From NCBI RefSeq assembly GCF_018449655.1, contig NZ_JAAVUX010000006.1, forward strand, positions 236,328-300,327: a stretch of 64,000 nucleotides of DNA, written 5' to 3'. Source of the stretch: Pseudomonas sp. dw_358 (GTDB lineage: Bacteria; Pseudomonadota; Gammaproteobacteria; Pseudomonadales; Pseudomonadaceae). The position numbers and the translations under genes were made by a program. Shown here in pieces: positions 1-11,011 of this stretch (position 1 is the first letter of the stretch; every line of letters begins with the position of its first letter). Below the pieces are notes generated by a model that saw only the letters and a program-made list of their open reading frames with translations, had not been told where the DNA came from and did not search any database.

Positions 1-22
1 GTGATGTCCCGCCAGACGCCCC

Positions 23-1060
23 TTACCCCATCACCACCCGAATATCCGCCGCCAACTCCCGCACCCGTGCCTCTTCGGTGTCCCACGAGCACATGAACCG
101 CGCGCCGCCGCTGCCGATAAAGGTGTAAAACCGCCAGCCTCGGTTGCGCAGAGCCTCCAACGCCGGCTCCGACATCTGCAAGAACACCCCGTTTGCCTGC
201 ACCGGAAACATCAATTCCACCCCCGGAATATCCGCAACCAACTGACTGAGCAATTGTGCACAATGATTGGCGTGATGGGCGTGGCGCAACCAGGCGCCAT
301 CTTCCAGCAGCCCGACCCAGGGCGCGGACAGGAAGCGCATTTTCGAGGCCAATTGCCCAGCCTGTTTGCAGCGGTAGTCGAAGTCTTCCGCCAGCTTGTG
401 GTTGAAGAACAGAATGGCTTCACCTACCGCCATGCCGTTCTTGGTGCCGCCGAAGCACAGCACGTCCACGCCGGATTTCCAGGTCAGTTCGGCGGGGGTG
501 CAGCCGAGAAAGGCGCAGGCGTTGGCAAAGCGCGCGCCGTCCATGTGCAGGTGCAGGCCCAGTTCCTTGCAGGTGGCGCTGATCGCCCGCAGTTCGTCGG
601 GGCGGTACACGCTGCCCACTTCGGTGGCCTGGGTCAGGGTGACCACTCGGGGTTTGGGGTAATGAATGTCCTGGCGCTTGAGGGCCACCTCGCGGATCGA
701 CTCGGTGGTCAGCTTGCCGTTTTCGCTGCGGGCGGTCAGCAGCTTGGAGCCGTTGGAGAAGAACTCCGGCGCGCCGCACTCGTCGGTTTCGACATGAGCG
801 GTTTCCGAGCAGATGACGCTGTGGTAACTCTGGCACAGAGAGGACAGCGCCAGGGAGTTGGCCGCCGTACCGTTGAAGGCGAAGAACACTTCGCAGTCGG
901 TTTCGAACAATTGGCGGAAATGATCGGCGGCGCGGGCGGTCCATTGATCGTCGCCATAGGCGCGTTCGTGGCCATGATTGGCCTCGGCCATGGCCGCCCA
1001 GGCTTCGGGACAGATCCCGGAATAGTTGTCACTGGCAAATTGCTGGCTTTGATCTGTCAT
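23..1060 (-). CDS. ltaE: Low-specificity L-threonine aldolase
   Basis: PLP-dependent enzyme cleaving L-threonine/L-allo-threonine to glycine and acetaldehyde in the cytoplasm. The product is 345 residues, the usual family size. The segment HMDGARFANA (around residue 174) and the PLP-lysine motif GGTKNG (Lys about 217) are present. I chose the ATG at 1060 because the product then begins MTDQSQQFASDN, as in pseudomonad homologues; the open frame extends 26 codons further upstream without family resemblance. It is divergent from the TraX-like gene, with 55 bases between the two starts. It lies close to glyA, the other glycine-forming enzyme here, but is not in its operon. Confidence 0.93.
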   Translation of the reverse strand: MTDQSQQFASDNYSGICPEAWAAMAEANHGHERAYGDDQWTARAADHFRQLFETDCEVFFAFNGTAANSLALSSLCQSYHSVICSETAHVETDECGAPEFFSNGSKLLTARSENGKLTTESIREVALKRQDIHYPKPRVVTLTQATEVGSVYRPDELRAISATCKELGLHLHMDGARFANACAFLGCTPAELTWKSGVDVLCFGGTKNGMAVGEAILFFNHKLAEDFDYRCKQAGQLASKMRFLSAPWVGLLEDGAWLRHAHHANHCAQLLSQLVADIPGVELMFPVQANGVFLQMSEPALEALRNRGWRFYTFIGSGGARFMCSWDTEEARVRELAADIRVVMG

Positions 1061-1115
1061 GGCCGTTCCTTGTGATCGTAGTGCAAACGTCAGAGCGCGT
1101 GCCTGAGGTGCAAGT

Positions 1116-1838
1116 ATGCAACCTGTTGTCCCAACCAACCAACATCGCGATCACGGCCTGGACCTGCTCAAATGGCTGGCGATGCTGAGCATGGTGCTGG
1201 ACCACTTGCGTTATGTGGGCTGGTCGCTGGATTTTCTCTACATCCCCGGCCGCATGGCTTTCCCGTGGTTTTGCCTGGCAATCGCCGCCAATGTTGCGCG
1301 CCGACCCGATACACCGCTGCGTCTGGCTTATCTGGGCTGGCTGGTGATGTTCTCGGTGCTGGCCGAATGGCCCTATCGGCTGTTCGTCGGCCCCGATGAG
1401 CCACTGAATGTGTTGCCGACCCTGGCCCTTGGCCTGCTGGTGGCTTCGGCCTGGCAGACACGCCAGCCACGGGCGCTGTGGTTGGGCGCCGGCGCTTTGC
1501 TGGCGGGCGCCCTGGCCTGGGATCAGCTGATGTTTGGCCTGCCCGGTGTATTGCTGCCGACGGTCTTTCTGGTGGTACTTGAGCGTCGGCCGGGATGGTC
1601 GATCCTGCCCGGGCTGGTCTGTCTGTTTGCCAACGAGTGGTATGTGATCATTCCCGCCGCCCGGCAATACAACTGGGTTGCCGCAGGCGGTGTACTGGCG
1701 TGCCTGATTGCGCCGTGGCTGGGCATGTCGCTAATGCGCAAGTGTCAGGGCCTGAAAGTACCGCCCATGCGCCGCTGGGCGTACCTCATCTACCCAGTTC
1801 ATTTCATCCTGTTGCTGGGCTTGCGCTCAGTCATTTAG
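1116..1838 (+). CDS. TraX family membrane protein
   Basis: A 240-residue polytopic inner-membrane protein. The N-terminal segment DLLKWLAMLSMVLDHL followed by a run of hydrophobic helices matches the TraX family, named after the F-plasmid pilin acetyltransferase. Chromosomal copies in Pseudomonas have no known pilus context and their substrate is unknown. There are about seven predicted membrane segments, with the conserved D-H pair near residue 29 in the first. No conjugation genes are nearby, so the plasmid role should not be transferred. Family call is good; function is open. Confidence 0.8.
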   Translation: MQPVVPTNQHRDHGLDLLKWLAMLSMVLDHLRYVGWSLDFLYIPGRMAFPWFCLAIAANVARRPDTPLRLAYLGWLVMFSVLAEWPYRLFVGPDEPLNVLPTLALGLLVASAWQTRQPRALWLGAGALLAGALAWDQLMFGLPGVLLPTVFLVVLERRPGWSILPGLVCLFANEWYVIIPAARQYNWVAAGGVLACLIAPWLGMSLMRKCQGLKVPPMRRWAYLIYPVHFILLLGLRSVI

Positions 1839-2031
1839 GGGCCTGCAGGGCTTTTCCACGAGGTTGTTCCCGGTGCGACAGGCGGCCATGTCGTAAACGC
1901 ACCTTTGTGAGGCGTCCATAGGCATCTGAGTCGAACGCGCCAGCCCTACCATCGCGTTCAAAGGAGCACCGTGCCCACGGCTGCTTTGACCAGACATGCA
2001 CAGGCGCCACGCCGCCGCAGGGAGAACCGCG

Positions 2032-3285
<1,254 letters not shown>

Positions 3286-3301
3286 GAGTGGAGTAACGAC
3301 T

Positions 3302-4552
3302 ATGCAACGCTATTCAGGCTTCGGCCTTCTCAAGCACTCCCTCAGCCATCACGAGAACTGGCAGCGCATGTGGCGCACGCCGACTCCGAAGAAGGTCTAC
3401 GACGTGATCATCGTCGGCGGTGGCGGCCATGGCCTGGCCACTGCCTACTACCTGGCCAAGGAACACGGCATCACCAACGTGGCCGTGGTCGAGAAGGGCT
3501 GGTTGGGCGGCGGTAACACCGCGCGCAACACCACCATCGTGCGCTCCAACTACCTGTGGGACGAGTCGGCTCACCTGTACGAACACGCCATGAAACTGTG
3601 GGAAGGACTGTCCCAGGACCTGAACTACAACGTCATGTTCTCCCAGCGCGGTGTCTACAACCTGTGCCACACCCTGCAAGACATGCGTGACTCCGAACGC
3701 CGGGTCAGCGCCAACCGCCTCAATGGCGTGGACGGCGAGCTGCTCAACGGCCAGCAGGTAGCGGACGAGATCCCGTACCTGGACTGCAGCAAGAACACCC
3801 GTTACCCGATCATCGGTGCCACCGTACAACGTCGCGGCGGCGTGGCCCGTCACGACGCCGTGGCCTGGGGCTTTGCCCGCGCCGCCGACGCCTTGGGCGT
3901 GGACCTGATCCAGCAGACCGAAGTGATCGGTTTCCGCAAGGAAAACGGTGTGTGCATCGGTGTCGAGACCAATAAAGGCTTTATCGGCGCCAAGCGCGTC
4001 GGCGTGGTCACCGCCGGTAACTCCGGGCACATGGCCAAGCTGGCCGGCTTCCGCCTGCCGGTGGAATCCCACCCGTTGCAGGCATTGGTGTCCGAGCCGA
4101 TCAAGCCGATCATCGACAGCGTGATCATGTCCAACGCCGTGCACGGTTACATCAGCCAGTCCGACAAGGGCGACCTGGTGATCGGCGCCGGTATCGACAG
4201 CTGGGTCGGTTACGGCCAGCGCGGTTCGTACCCGGTGATCGAGCACACCATCCAGGCCATCGTCGAGATGTTCCCGGTGCTCTCGCGGGTGCGCATGAAC
4301 CGTCAGTGGGGCGGCATCGTCGACACCACGCCGGACGCCTGCCCGATCATCTCCAAGACCCCGGTCCCGAACATGTTCTTCAACTGCGGTTGGGGCACCG
4401 GTGGCTTCAAGGCTACGCCGGGTTCAGGCAACGTCTTCGCCGCCAGCCTCGCCAAGGGTGAAATGCACCCGTTGGCCAAGCCGTTTTCCATCGACCGTTT
4501 CCACAACGGCGCCCTGATCGACGAACACGGCGCCGCCGCTGTCGCCCACTAA
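3302..4552 (+). CDS. soxB: Sarcosine oxidase beta subunit
   Basis: Flavoprotein subunit of heterotetrameric sarcosine oxidase, which demethylates sarcosine to glycine with O2 and passes the C1 unit to THF. It has 416 residues. A dinucleotide-binding fold at residues 35-52 ([17 protein letters not shown]) sits behind the typical beta-subunit leader [20 protein letters not shown]. The start at 3302 follows GGAG and gives this conserved N-terminus; the frame is open further upstream over glyA. In the family this subunit holds the substrate-oxidising FAD and the covalent FMN. It lies between glyA and soxD with short gaps, consistent with one transcript. Confidence 0.96.
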   Translation: MQRYSGFGLLKHSLSHHENWQRMWRTPTPKKVYDVIIVGGGGHGLATAYYLAKEHGITNVAVVEKGWLGGGNTARNTTIVRSNYLWDESAHLYEHAMKLWEGLSQDLNYNVMFSQRGVYNLCHTLQDMRDSERRVSANRLNGVDGELLNGQQVADEIPYLDCSKNTRYPIIGATVQRRGGVARHDAVAWGFARAADALGVDLIQQTEVIGFRKENGVCIGVETNKGFIGAKRVGVVTAGNSGHMAKLAGFRLPVESHPLQALVSEPIKPIIDSVIMSNAVHGYISQSDKGDLVIGAGIDSWVGYGQRGSYPVIEHTIQAIVEMFPVLSRVRMNRQWGGIVDTTPDACPIISKTPVPNMFFNCGWGTGGFKATPGSGNVFAASLAKGEMHPLAKPFSIDRFHNGALIDEHGAAAVAH

Positions 4553-4567
4553 CAGGAGAAATTCCCC

Positions 4568-4870
4568 ATGTTGCATATCTTCTGTCCCCATTGCGGCGAA
4601 TTGCGCTCCGAGGAAGAGTTCCACTGCTCCGGCCAGGCTCACATCCCGCGTCCTCTGGACCCGGGTGCCTGCACCGACGAACAGTGGGGCGACTACATGT
4701 TCTTTCGCGACAACCCGCGCGGGATTCACCACGAGCTGTGGATTCACGCCGCCGGCTGCCGCCAGTATTTCAACGCGACCCGCGACACGGTCACCTATGA
4801 AATCTACGAAACCTATCCGATCGGCAGCAAACCGCAAGTGACCGCCAAACCCGCGGGAGAAAACGCATGA
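4568..4870 (+). CDS. soxD: Sarcosine oxidase delta subunit
   Basis: Small zinc-binding subunit of heterotetrameric sarcosine oxidase, 100 residues. The N-terminal FCPHCGELRSEEEFHCSGQA provides the Cys/His zinc ligands of the family. The AGGAGAAA ribosome site lies just before the ATG. The stop overlaps the start of soxA by four bases (ATGA at 4867), indicating translational coupling that helps keep subunit stoichiometry. Confidence 0.95.
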   Translation: MLHIFCPHCGELRSEEEFHCSGQAHIPRPLDPGACTDEQWGDYMFFRDNPRGIHHELWIHAAGCRQYFNATRDTVTYEIYETYPIGSKPQVTAKPAGENA

Positions 4871-7800
4871 GCCAGGTCAATCGCCTGTCCAACGGTGGTC
4901 GTATCGACCGCAGCAAAGTCCTGACCTTCACCTTCAACGGCCAGAGTTACAAAGGCTATGAAGGCGACAGCCTGGCCTCGGCATTGCTGGCCAACGGCGT
5001 CGACATCGTCGGGCGCAGCTTCAAGTACTCGCGCCCCCGCGGCATCTTCGCTGCCGGCAGCGAAGAGCCGAACGCGGTGTTGCAGATCGGCGCCACCGAA
5101 GCCACCCAGATTCCTAACGTGCGGGCAACCCAGCAAGCGCTGTATTCGGGCCTGGTGGCTACCAGCACCAACGGCTGGCCAAGCGTCAACACCGACATGA
5201 TGGGGATTCTCGGCAAGGTCGGCGGCAAGCTGATGCCGCCGGGCTTCTACTACAAGACCTTCATGTACCCGCAGTCCTTCTGGATGACCTACGAGAAGTA
5301 CATCCGCAAGGCCGCCGGTCTGGGCCGTTCGCCGACCGAAGTCGACCCGGACAGCTATGACAACATGAACCACCACTGCGACGTGCTGGTGGTAGGCGCT
5401 GGCCCAGCCGGCCTGGCCGCTGCACTGGCCGCTGGCCGCAGCGGTGCCCGGGTGATCGTGGCCGATGAACAGGAAGAGTTCGGCGGCAGCCTGCTGGACA
5501 CCCGCGAAAGCCTCGATGGCAAGCCGGCCACCGAATGGGTCGCTGCCGTCGTCGCCGAGCTCAAGGGCCTGGATAACGTGATCCTGTTGCCACGGGCTAC
5601 CGTGAACGGTTATCACGACCACAACTTTCTGACCATTCACGAGCGTCTGACCGACCACCTGGGTGATCGCGCGCCGATCGGCGTAGTACGTCAGCGCCTG
5701 CACCGTGTCCGTGCTGCCCGTGTGGTCCTGGCTACCGGTACGCACGAGCGGCCGCTGGTTTATGGCAACAATGACGTGCCGGGCAATATGCTGGCCGGTG
5801 CCGTTTCCACCTATGTGCGCCGTTATGGCGTGGCGCCGGGCAAAAAGCTGGTGCTCTCGACCAACAACGATTTCGCCTACCGCGTTGCGCTGGACTGGCT
5901 CGACGCTAGCCAGCAAGTGGTGGCCATCGCCGACGCGCGCCACAACCCGCGCGGCGCCCTGGTAGAAGAAGCCCGCGCCAAAGGCATCCGCATTCTGACC
6001 GGCAGCGCCGTAATCGAAACCCGTGGCAGCAAGCACGTCACCGGCGCCCGCGTGGCCGCCATCGACGTCCAGGCGCACAAGATCAGCAGCCCCGGCGAAT
6101 GGCTGGACTGCGACCTGGTGGCCAGCTCCGGCGGCTACAGCCCGATCGTTCACCTGGCCTCGCACCTGGGTGGCAAGCCGATCTGGCGTGAAGACATCCT
6201 TGGTTTCGTGCCGGGCGATGCGCCGCAGAAACGCGTTTGCGTAGGCGGCGTCAATGGCGTCTACGCCTTGGCCGACACCTTGGCCGACGGCTTTGAAGGG
6301 GGCGTGCGCGCCGCTTCCGAGGCCGGCTTCAAACCGGTGGAAGGCGTGCTGCCCAAAGCCTTGGTCCGTCAGGAAGAACCGACCCTGGCCCTGTTCCAGG
6401 TGCCCCACGACAAAGCCACAGCCCGTGCGCCGAAGCAATTCGTCGACCTGCAGAACGACGTGACCGCTGCCGCCATCGAGCTGGCCACCCGTGAAGGCTT
6501 CGAATCGGTCGAGCACGTCAAGCGCTATACCGCGCTGGGCTTCGGTACCGATCAGGGCAAGCTGGGCAACATCAACGGTCTGGCCATCGCGGCCCGCAGC
6601 CGTGGCATCTCGATCACCGAGATGGGCACTACCATGTTCCGCCCGAACTACACCCCGGTAACCTTCGGCGCCATTTCCGGCCGTCACGCCGGTCACTTGT
6701 TCGAGCCGGTGCGCTACACCGCGCTGCAGTCCTGGCACGTGAAGAACGGTGCCGAGTTCGAAGACGTCGGTCAGTGGAAGCGCCCGTGGTACTTCCCGAA
6801 AACCGGCGAAAGCCTGCACACCGCCGTGGCCCGCGAGTGCAAGGCTGTGCGTGACAGCGTCGGCCTGCTGGACGCCTCGACCCTGGGCAAGATCGACATC
6901 CAGGGCCCGGACGCGCGTGAATTCCTCAACCGCATCTACACCAACGCCTGGACCAAACTGGACGTGGGCAAGGCGCGTTATGGCCTGATGTGCAAGGAAG
7001 ACGGCATGGTCTTCGACGACGGTGTCACTGCCTGTCTCGCTGACAACCACTTCCTGATGACCACCACCACCGGCGGCGCCGCCCGTGTATTGCAATGGCT
7101 GGAGATCTATCAGCAGACCGAATGGCCTGACCTGAAAGTGTTCTTCACCTCGGTCACCGACCACTGGGCCACCCTGACCCTGTCGGGCCCCAACAGCCGC
7201 AAGCTGCTCAGCGAAGTCACCGAGATCGACCTGGACCGCGATGCGTTCCCGTTCATGACTTGGAAAGAAGGCCTGGTGGCCGGCGTGCCAGCCCGGGTGT
7301 TCCGTATCTCGTTCACCGGCGAGCTGTCCTACGAGGTCAACATCCAGGCCGACTACGCCATGGGTGTGCTGGAGAAAATCGCCGAGGCCGGCAAGAAGTA
7401 CAACCTGACCCCTTACGGCACCGAGACCATGCACGTGCTGCGGGCCGAGAAGGGCTTCATCATCGTCGGTCAGGACACCGACGGTTCCATGACCCCGGAT
7501 GACCTCAACATGGGCTGGTGCGTTGGCCGGACCAAGCCGTTCTCCTGGATCGGCTGGCGCGGCATGAACCGTGAAGACTGCGTGCGTGACCAGCGCAAGC
7601 AGCTGGTGGGCCTCAAGCCGATCGACCCGAACAAGTGGTTGCCGGAAGGCGCGCAGTTGGTGTTCGACCCGAAACAGTCGATCCCGATGACCATGGTCGG
7701 CCACGTGACCTCCAGTTATGCCAGCAACTCCCTGGGCTATTCGTTCGCCATGGGTGTGGTCAAGGGCGGTCTCAAGCGCATGGGCGAGCGGGTGTTCTCA

Positions 7801-7884
7801 CCGCAGGCCGATGGCAGCGTGATCGAGGCCGAAATCGTTTCGTCGGTGTTCTTCGACCCGAAAGGCGAGCGGCAGAACATCTAA
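4867..7884 (+). CDS. soxA: Sarcosine oxidase alpha subunit
   Basis: Largest subunit (1005 residues) of heterotetrameric sarcosine oxidase. From N to C: a ferredoxin-like domain (about 15-100) as in other amine dehydrogenase alpha chains; a pyridine-nucleotide-binding fold with VVGAGPAGLAAALAAG near residue 175; then a C-terminal aminomethyltransferase (GcvT-like) folate-binding domain from about 600 to the end. The last domain transfers the sarcosine methyl carbon to THF, which explains the linked glyA and purU. It is coupled to soxD by a four-base overlap; soxG follows after 60 bases. Confidence 0.96.
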   Translation: MSQVNRLSNGGRIDRSKVLTFTFNGQSYKGYEGDSLASALLANGVDIVGRSFKYSRPRGIFAAGSEEPNAVLQIGATEATQIPNVRATQQALYSGLVATSTNGWPSVNTDMMGILGKVGGKLMPPGFYYKTFMYPQSFWMTYEKYIRKAAGLGRSPTEVDPDSYDNMNHHCDVLVVGAGPAGLAAALAAGRSGARVIVADEQEEFGGSLLDTRESLDGKPATEWVAAVVAELKGLDNVILLPRATVNGYHDHNFLTIHERLTDHLGDRAPIGVVRQRLHRVRAARVVLATGTHERPLVYGNNDVPGNMLAGAVSTYVRRYGVAPGKKLVLSTNNDFAYRVALDWLDASQQVVAIADARHNPRGALVEEARAKGIRILTGSAVIETRGSKHVTGARVAAIDVQAHKISSPGEWLDCDLVASSGGYSPIVHLASHLGGKPIWREDILGFVPGDAPQKRVCVGGVNGVYALADTLADGFEGGVRAASEAGFKPVEGVLPKALVRQEEPTLALFQVPHDKATARAPKQFVDLQNDVTAAAIELATREGFESVEHVKRYTALGFGTDQGKLGNINGLAIAARSRGISITEMGTTMFRPNYTPVTFGAISGRHAGHLFEPVRYTALQSWHVKNGAEFEDVGQWKRPWYFPKTGESLHTAVARECKAVRDSVGLLDASTLGKIDIQGPDAREFLNRIYTNAWTKLDVGKARYGLMCKEDGMVFDDGVTACLADNHFLMTTTTGGAARVLQWLEIYQQTEWPDLKVFFTSVTDHWATLTLSGPNSRKLLSEVTEIDLDRDAFPFMTWKEGLVAGVPARVFRISFTGELSYEVNIQADYAMGVLEKIAEAGKKYNLTPYGTETMHVLRAEKGFIIVGQDTDGSMTPDDLNMGWCVGRTKPFSWIGWRGMNREDCVRDQRKQLVGLKPIDPNKWLPEGAQLVFDPKQSIPMTMVGHVTSSYASNSLGYSFAMGVVKGGLKRMGERVFSPQADGSVIEAEIVSSVFFDPKGERQNI

Positions 7885-7944
7885 CTACCCTGCCCCTACG
7901 AGGGGCAGTGGCAGCTTCAAAAGCATTCATGACAGGTGTCCAGC

Positions 7945-8577
7945 ATGACCACAGTCAACGTATACCAGCAACGCCCGACTACCGGGGCCAAGGCCCAGGA
8001 GCCGCTGTTCCACTCCGACCTGGCGAGCCTGGTCGGCAAAGGCCGCAAGAACGCCGGCGTCATCCTGCGTGACAAGAAACTTCTCGGCCACCTGACCATT
8101 CGTGGCCACGGTACCGACGCCGCGTTCGCCAGTGCCGTGCAGCAAGCCACCGGCCTTGAACTGCCCAAAGCCCTGACCGTGGTCAGCAATGGCGATACCT
8201 CGCTGCAGTGGCTCGGCCCCGACGAGTGGCTGTTGATCGTTCCTGGCGGCGAAGAGCTGGCGGCCGAGCAGCGCCTGCGCGCGGCCTTCGGTGACCAGCA
8301 CGTCGCCGTGGTCAATGTCAGCGGTGGCCAGTCCATCCTAGAACTCAGCGGCCCGAACGTGCGCGACGTGCTGATGAAGTCCACCAGCTACGACGTGCAC
8401 CCGAACAATTTTCCTGTGGGCAAAGCGGTCGGCACCGTGTTCGCCAAATCCCAACTGGTGATTCGCCGCACCGGTGAAGAGACCTGGGAATTGCTGGTGC
8501 GCCGCAGCTTCTCCGACTACTGGTGGTTGTGGCTGCAGGATGCCGCCGCCGAATACGGCCTGGAAGTGCGCGCATGA
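7945..8577 (+). CDS. soxG: Sarcosine oxidase gamma subunit
   Basis: A 210-residue subunit of heterotetrameric sarcosine oxidase with a GcvT/YgfZ-like fold. The start MTTVNVYQQRP at 7945 is the family N-terminus; a GTG three codons upstream is less likely. The segment WLGPDEWLLIVP near residue 90 is characteristic. The stop codon overlaps the purU start (ATGA at 8574), so the formyl-THF hydrolase is co-translated with the oxidase subunits. Confidence 0.94.
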   Translation: MTTVNVYQQRPTTGAKAQEPLFHSDLASLVGKGRKNAGVILRDKKLLGHLTIRGHGTDAAFASAVQQATGLELPKALTVVSNGDTSLQWLGPDEWLLIVPGGEELAAEQRLRAAFGDQHVAVVNVSGGQSILELSGPNVRDVLMKSTSYDVHPNNFPVGKAVGTVFAKSQLVIRRTGEETWELLVRRSFSDYWWLWLQDAAAEYGLEVRA

Positions 8578-9431
8578 GCCGCGCGCCGGATACCTGGATT
8601 CTCACGGCCGACTGCCCCAGTGTGCTCGGTACTGTGGATGCGGTGACGCGCTACCTGTTCGAACAGGGTTGCTATGTCACCGAGCACCACTCGTTTGACG
8701 ATCAGCTGTCGGCGCGCTTTTTCATCCGGGTCGAGTTTCGTCAGCCCGACGGTTTTGACGAACAGACTTTCCGCGACGGCCTGGCCGAGCGCGGGTCGTT
8801 GTTCGGCATGGTCTTTGAACTGACGCCGCCGCAGTATCGGCCCAAGGTGGTGATCATGGTCTCCAAGGCCGATCACTGCCTCAATGACTTGCTGTACCGC
8901 CAGCGCATCGGCCAATTGGCCATGGACGTGGTGGCGGTGATCTCAAACCACCCGGACCTGGAACCCTTGGCCCGCTGGCATGAGATCCCCTATTACCATT
9001 TCGCCCTGGACCCCAAGGACAAGCCTGCCCAGGAGCGCAAAGTGCTCAAGGTGATCGAAAAAACCGGTGCCGAGCTGGTGATTCTTGCGCGCTACATGCA
9101 AGTGCTGTCACCGGAACTGTGCCGCCAACTCGACGGCCGCGCGATCAACATCCATCATTCCCTGCTGCCCGGTTTCAAAGGCGCCAAGCCTTATCACCAG
9201 GCCTATGACAAGGGCGTGAAACTGGTGGGCGCCACCGCTCACTACATCAACAATGATCTCGACGAAGGTCCGATCATCACCCAGGGCGTGGAAGTGGTGG
9301 ACCACAGCCACTACCCTGAAGACCTGATCGCCAAGGGCCGCGACATCGAGTGCCAGACCCTGGCGCGTGCGGTGGGCTACCATCTTGAGCGTCGTGTGTT
9401 CCTCAATTCCAGTCGGACGGTGGTGTTGTAA
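8574..9431 (+). CDS. purU: Formyltetrahydrofolate deformylase
   Basis: Hydrolyses 10-formyl-THF to THF and formate. It has 285 residues, normal for PurU: an N-terminal ACT domain (about 6-85) followed by a formyltransferase-fold catalytic domain with NIHHSLLPGFKGA near residue 193 and the catalytic-Asp segment NNDLDEGPII. The start at 8574 overlaps the soxG stop. Within this operon it regenerates free THF, so that sarcosine oxidation does not trap the pool as formyl-THF. Confidence 0.95.
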   Translation: MSRAPDTWILTADCPSVLGTVDAVTRYLFEQGCYVTEHHSFDDQLSARFFIRVEFRQPDGFDEQTFRDGLAERGSLFGMVFELTPPQYRPKVVIMVSKADHCLNDLLYRQRIGQLAMDVVAVISNHPDLEPLARWHEIPYYHFALDPKDKPAQERKVLKVIEKTGAELVILARYMQVLSPELCRQLDGRAINIHHSLLPGFKGAKPYHQAYDKGVKLVGATAHYINNDLDEGPIITQGVEVVDHSHYPEDLIAKGRDIECQTLARAVGYHLERRVFLNSSRTVVL

Positions 9432-9520
9432 CGCTCCCACAACACCCTCGCCAGGCCGCACAGAAAACCGCAACAAAGCAGTAACCAAAGCTCATAAGAA
9501 TAATCAGCGAGGTGAAAGCA

Positions 9521-10720
9521 ATGTCAGGTAATCGTGGAGTGGTGTATCTCGGCTCCGGCAAGGTCGAAGTACAAGGTATCGAATTTCCGAAAATGCAGGA
9601 CCCCCGAGGGCGACGTATCGAACACGGCGTGATCCTGCGGGTGGTGTCCACCAACATCTGTGGCTCCGACCAGCACATGGTACGCGGCCGTACCACGGCT
9701 CAAGTGGGGCTGGTGCTGGGCCACGAAATCACCGGCGAGGTGATCGAGGCCGGGCGTGACGTGGAAAATCTCAAGATCGGCGACCTGGTTTCGGTGCCGT
9801 TCAACGTGGCGTGCGGCCGCTGCCGTTCCTGCAAGGAACAACACACCGGGGTCTGCCTGACCGTCAACCCGGCTCGTCCGGGCGGCGCCTATGGCTATGT
9901 CGACATGGGCGACTGGGTCGGCGGCCAGGCCGAGTACGTGCTCGTCCCCTATGCCGACTTCAACCTGCTGAAATTCCCTGACCGCGACCGCGCCATGGAA
10001 AAGATCCGCGACCTGACCTGCCTGTCGGACATTTTGCCGACCGGGTACCACGGTGCCGTTACAGCCGGTGTCGGCCCGGGTAGTACCGTGTATGTCGCCG
10101 GTGCAGGCCCCGTGGGGCTGGCCGCTGCGGCCTCGGCGCGACTGCTGGGCGCGGCGGTGGTCATCGTCGGCGACGTCAACCCGGTACGCCTGGCCCATGC
10201 CAAGGCTCAGGGCTTCGAAATTGCCGATCTGTCCACCGACACGCCGTTGCATGAGCAGATCGCCGCGCTGCTGGGCGAGCCAGAAGTGGATTGCGCCGTG
10301 GACGCCGTGGGCTTCGAAGCCCGCGGTCATGGCCATGCAGGGGCCAAGGAAGAAGCTCCGGCCACGGTGCTCAACTCTCTGATGGGGGTGGTGCGGGTGG
10401 CGGGCAAGATCGGCATTCCCGGCCTGTACGTCACTGATGATCCTGGCGCCGTAGACGCTGCGGCCAAGGTCGGTGCGCTGAGCATTCGCTTTGGTCTGGG
10501 CTGGGCCAAGTCCCACAGCTTCCACACCGGCCAGACGCCAGTGATGAAGTACAACCGCCAGCTCATGCAGGCGATCCTCTGGGACCGCATCAACATCGCC
10601 GAAGTGGTGGGGGTGCAGGTCATCAGCCTGGATCAGGCGCCGACCGGGTACAGCGAATTTGATGCCGGCGTGCCGAAGAAATTCGTGATCGACCCGCACA
10701 AGTTGTTCAGCCCGGCCTGA
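9521..10720 (+). CDS. fdhA: Glutathione-independent formaldehyde dehydrogenase
   Basis: Zinc- and NAD-dependent dehydrogenase of the MDR superfamily oxidising formaldehyde to formate, 399 residues. Catalytic-zinc region NICGSDQHMVRG, structural-zinc cysteines CGRCRSCKEQHTGVC and a Rossmann segment VYVAGAGPVGLAAA are all present. The start at 9521 with a GAGGTGAAAG ribosome site is preferred to the ATG at 9512. Last gene of the sarcosine operon, 89 bases after purU; it detoxifies formaldehyde released when sarcosine oxidase runs without THF. A REP palindrome follows immediately. Confidence 0.95.
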   Translation: MSGNRGVVYLGSGKVEVQGIEFPKMQDPRGRRIEHGVILRVVSTNICGSDQHMVRGRTTAQVGLVLGHEITGEVIEAGRDVENLKIGDLVSVPFNVACGRCRSCKEQHTGVCLTVNPARPGGAYGYVDMGDWVGGQAEYVLVPYADFNLLKFPDRDRAMEKIRDLTCLSDILPTGYHGAVTAGVGPGSTVYVAGAGPVGLAAAASARLLGAAVVIVGDVNPVRLAHAKAQGFEIADLSTDTPLHEQIAALLGEPEVDCAVDAVGFEARGHGHAGAKEEAPATVLNSLMGVVRVAGKIGIPGLYVTDDPGAVDAAAKVGALSIRFGLGWAKSHSFHTGQTPVMKYNRQLMQAILWDRINIAEVVGVQVISLDQAPTGYSEFDAGVPKKFVIDPHKLFSPA

Positions 10721-10727
10721 CACGCCT

Positions 10728-10796
10728 TGTAGGACCGAGCTTGCTCGGGAACCGGCGTGCCTCGGTCTCCCGAGCAAGCTCGATCTTGCGAGCGTG
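10728..10796. repeat. REP-type palindromic element, copy 1
   Basis: Two inverted copies of a short unit, AGGACCGAGCTTGCTCGGG and its complement CCCGAGCAAGCTCG, separated by about 20 bases, directly after fdhA. Each unit is itself a hairpin (CCGAGC-TT-GCTCGG). The same unit recurs near 13,486, 24,119 and 38,510. Pseudomonad REP elements of this kind are dispersed by RAYT transposases and often sit at gene ends, where they can stabilise or terminate transcripts. Confidence 0.85.
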
Positions 10797-10886
10797 ATTG
10801 TTACCTCCTCCGCAACAGTGTTTCTCCCTCCCCATGAATGACAATTTGTCGCAGGTGCCCTGCGTCTTTGTTAAACTTCGTGAAAC

Positions 10887-10900
10887 TAACTAACCAGTTA
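10887..10900. promoter_or_regulatory. Short dyad upstream of gcd (possible operator)
   Basis: A perfect inverted repeat TAACT-AACC-AGTTA about 110 bases before the gcd start, in an AT-richer stretch. It resembles operators of TetR-type regulators in general form only. No regulator is encoded beside it and I cannot assign one. The remainder of 10,797-11,011 shows no gene. Confidence 0.3.
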
Positions 10901-11011
10901 ATACCTAATCCATTTGGCTAGCACTGCCCCTAGCGGTCGCTCCAATTGCGAATCCCTGCACTATTCTGAAATTTCCCAACCCGTTCATGCGTTATCAGGA
11001 TCTGCCTAATC

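Noticed and set aside
1839..2031. Possible glycine riboswitch before glyA
   Set aside because: No tandem aptamer-like conserved segments could be seen; only 190 bases of ordinary leader.
4813..7704. 963-codon minus-strand open frame opposite soxA
   Set aside because: An antisense shadow caused by codon bias; the translation is rich in H, Q, G and V with no motifs, while soxA on the other strand has full domain structure.
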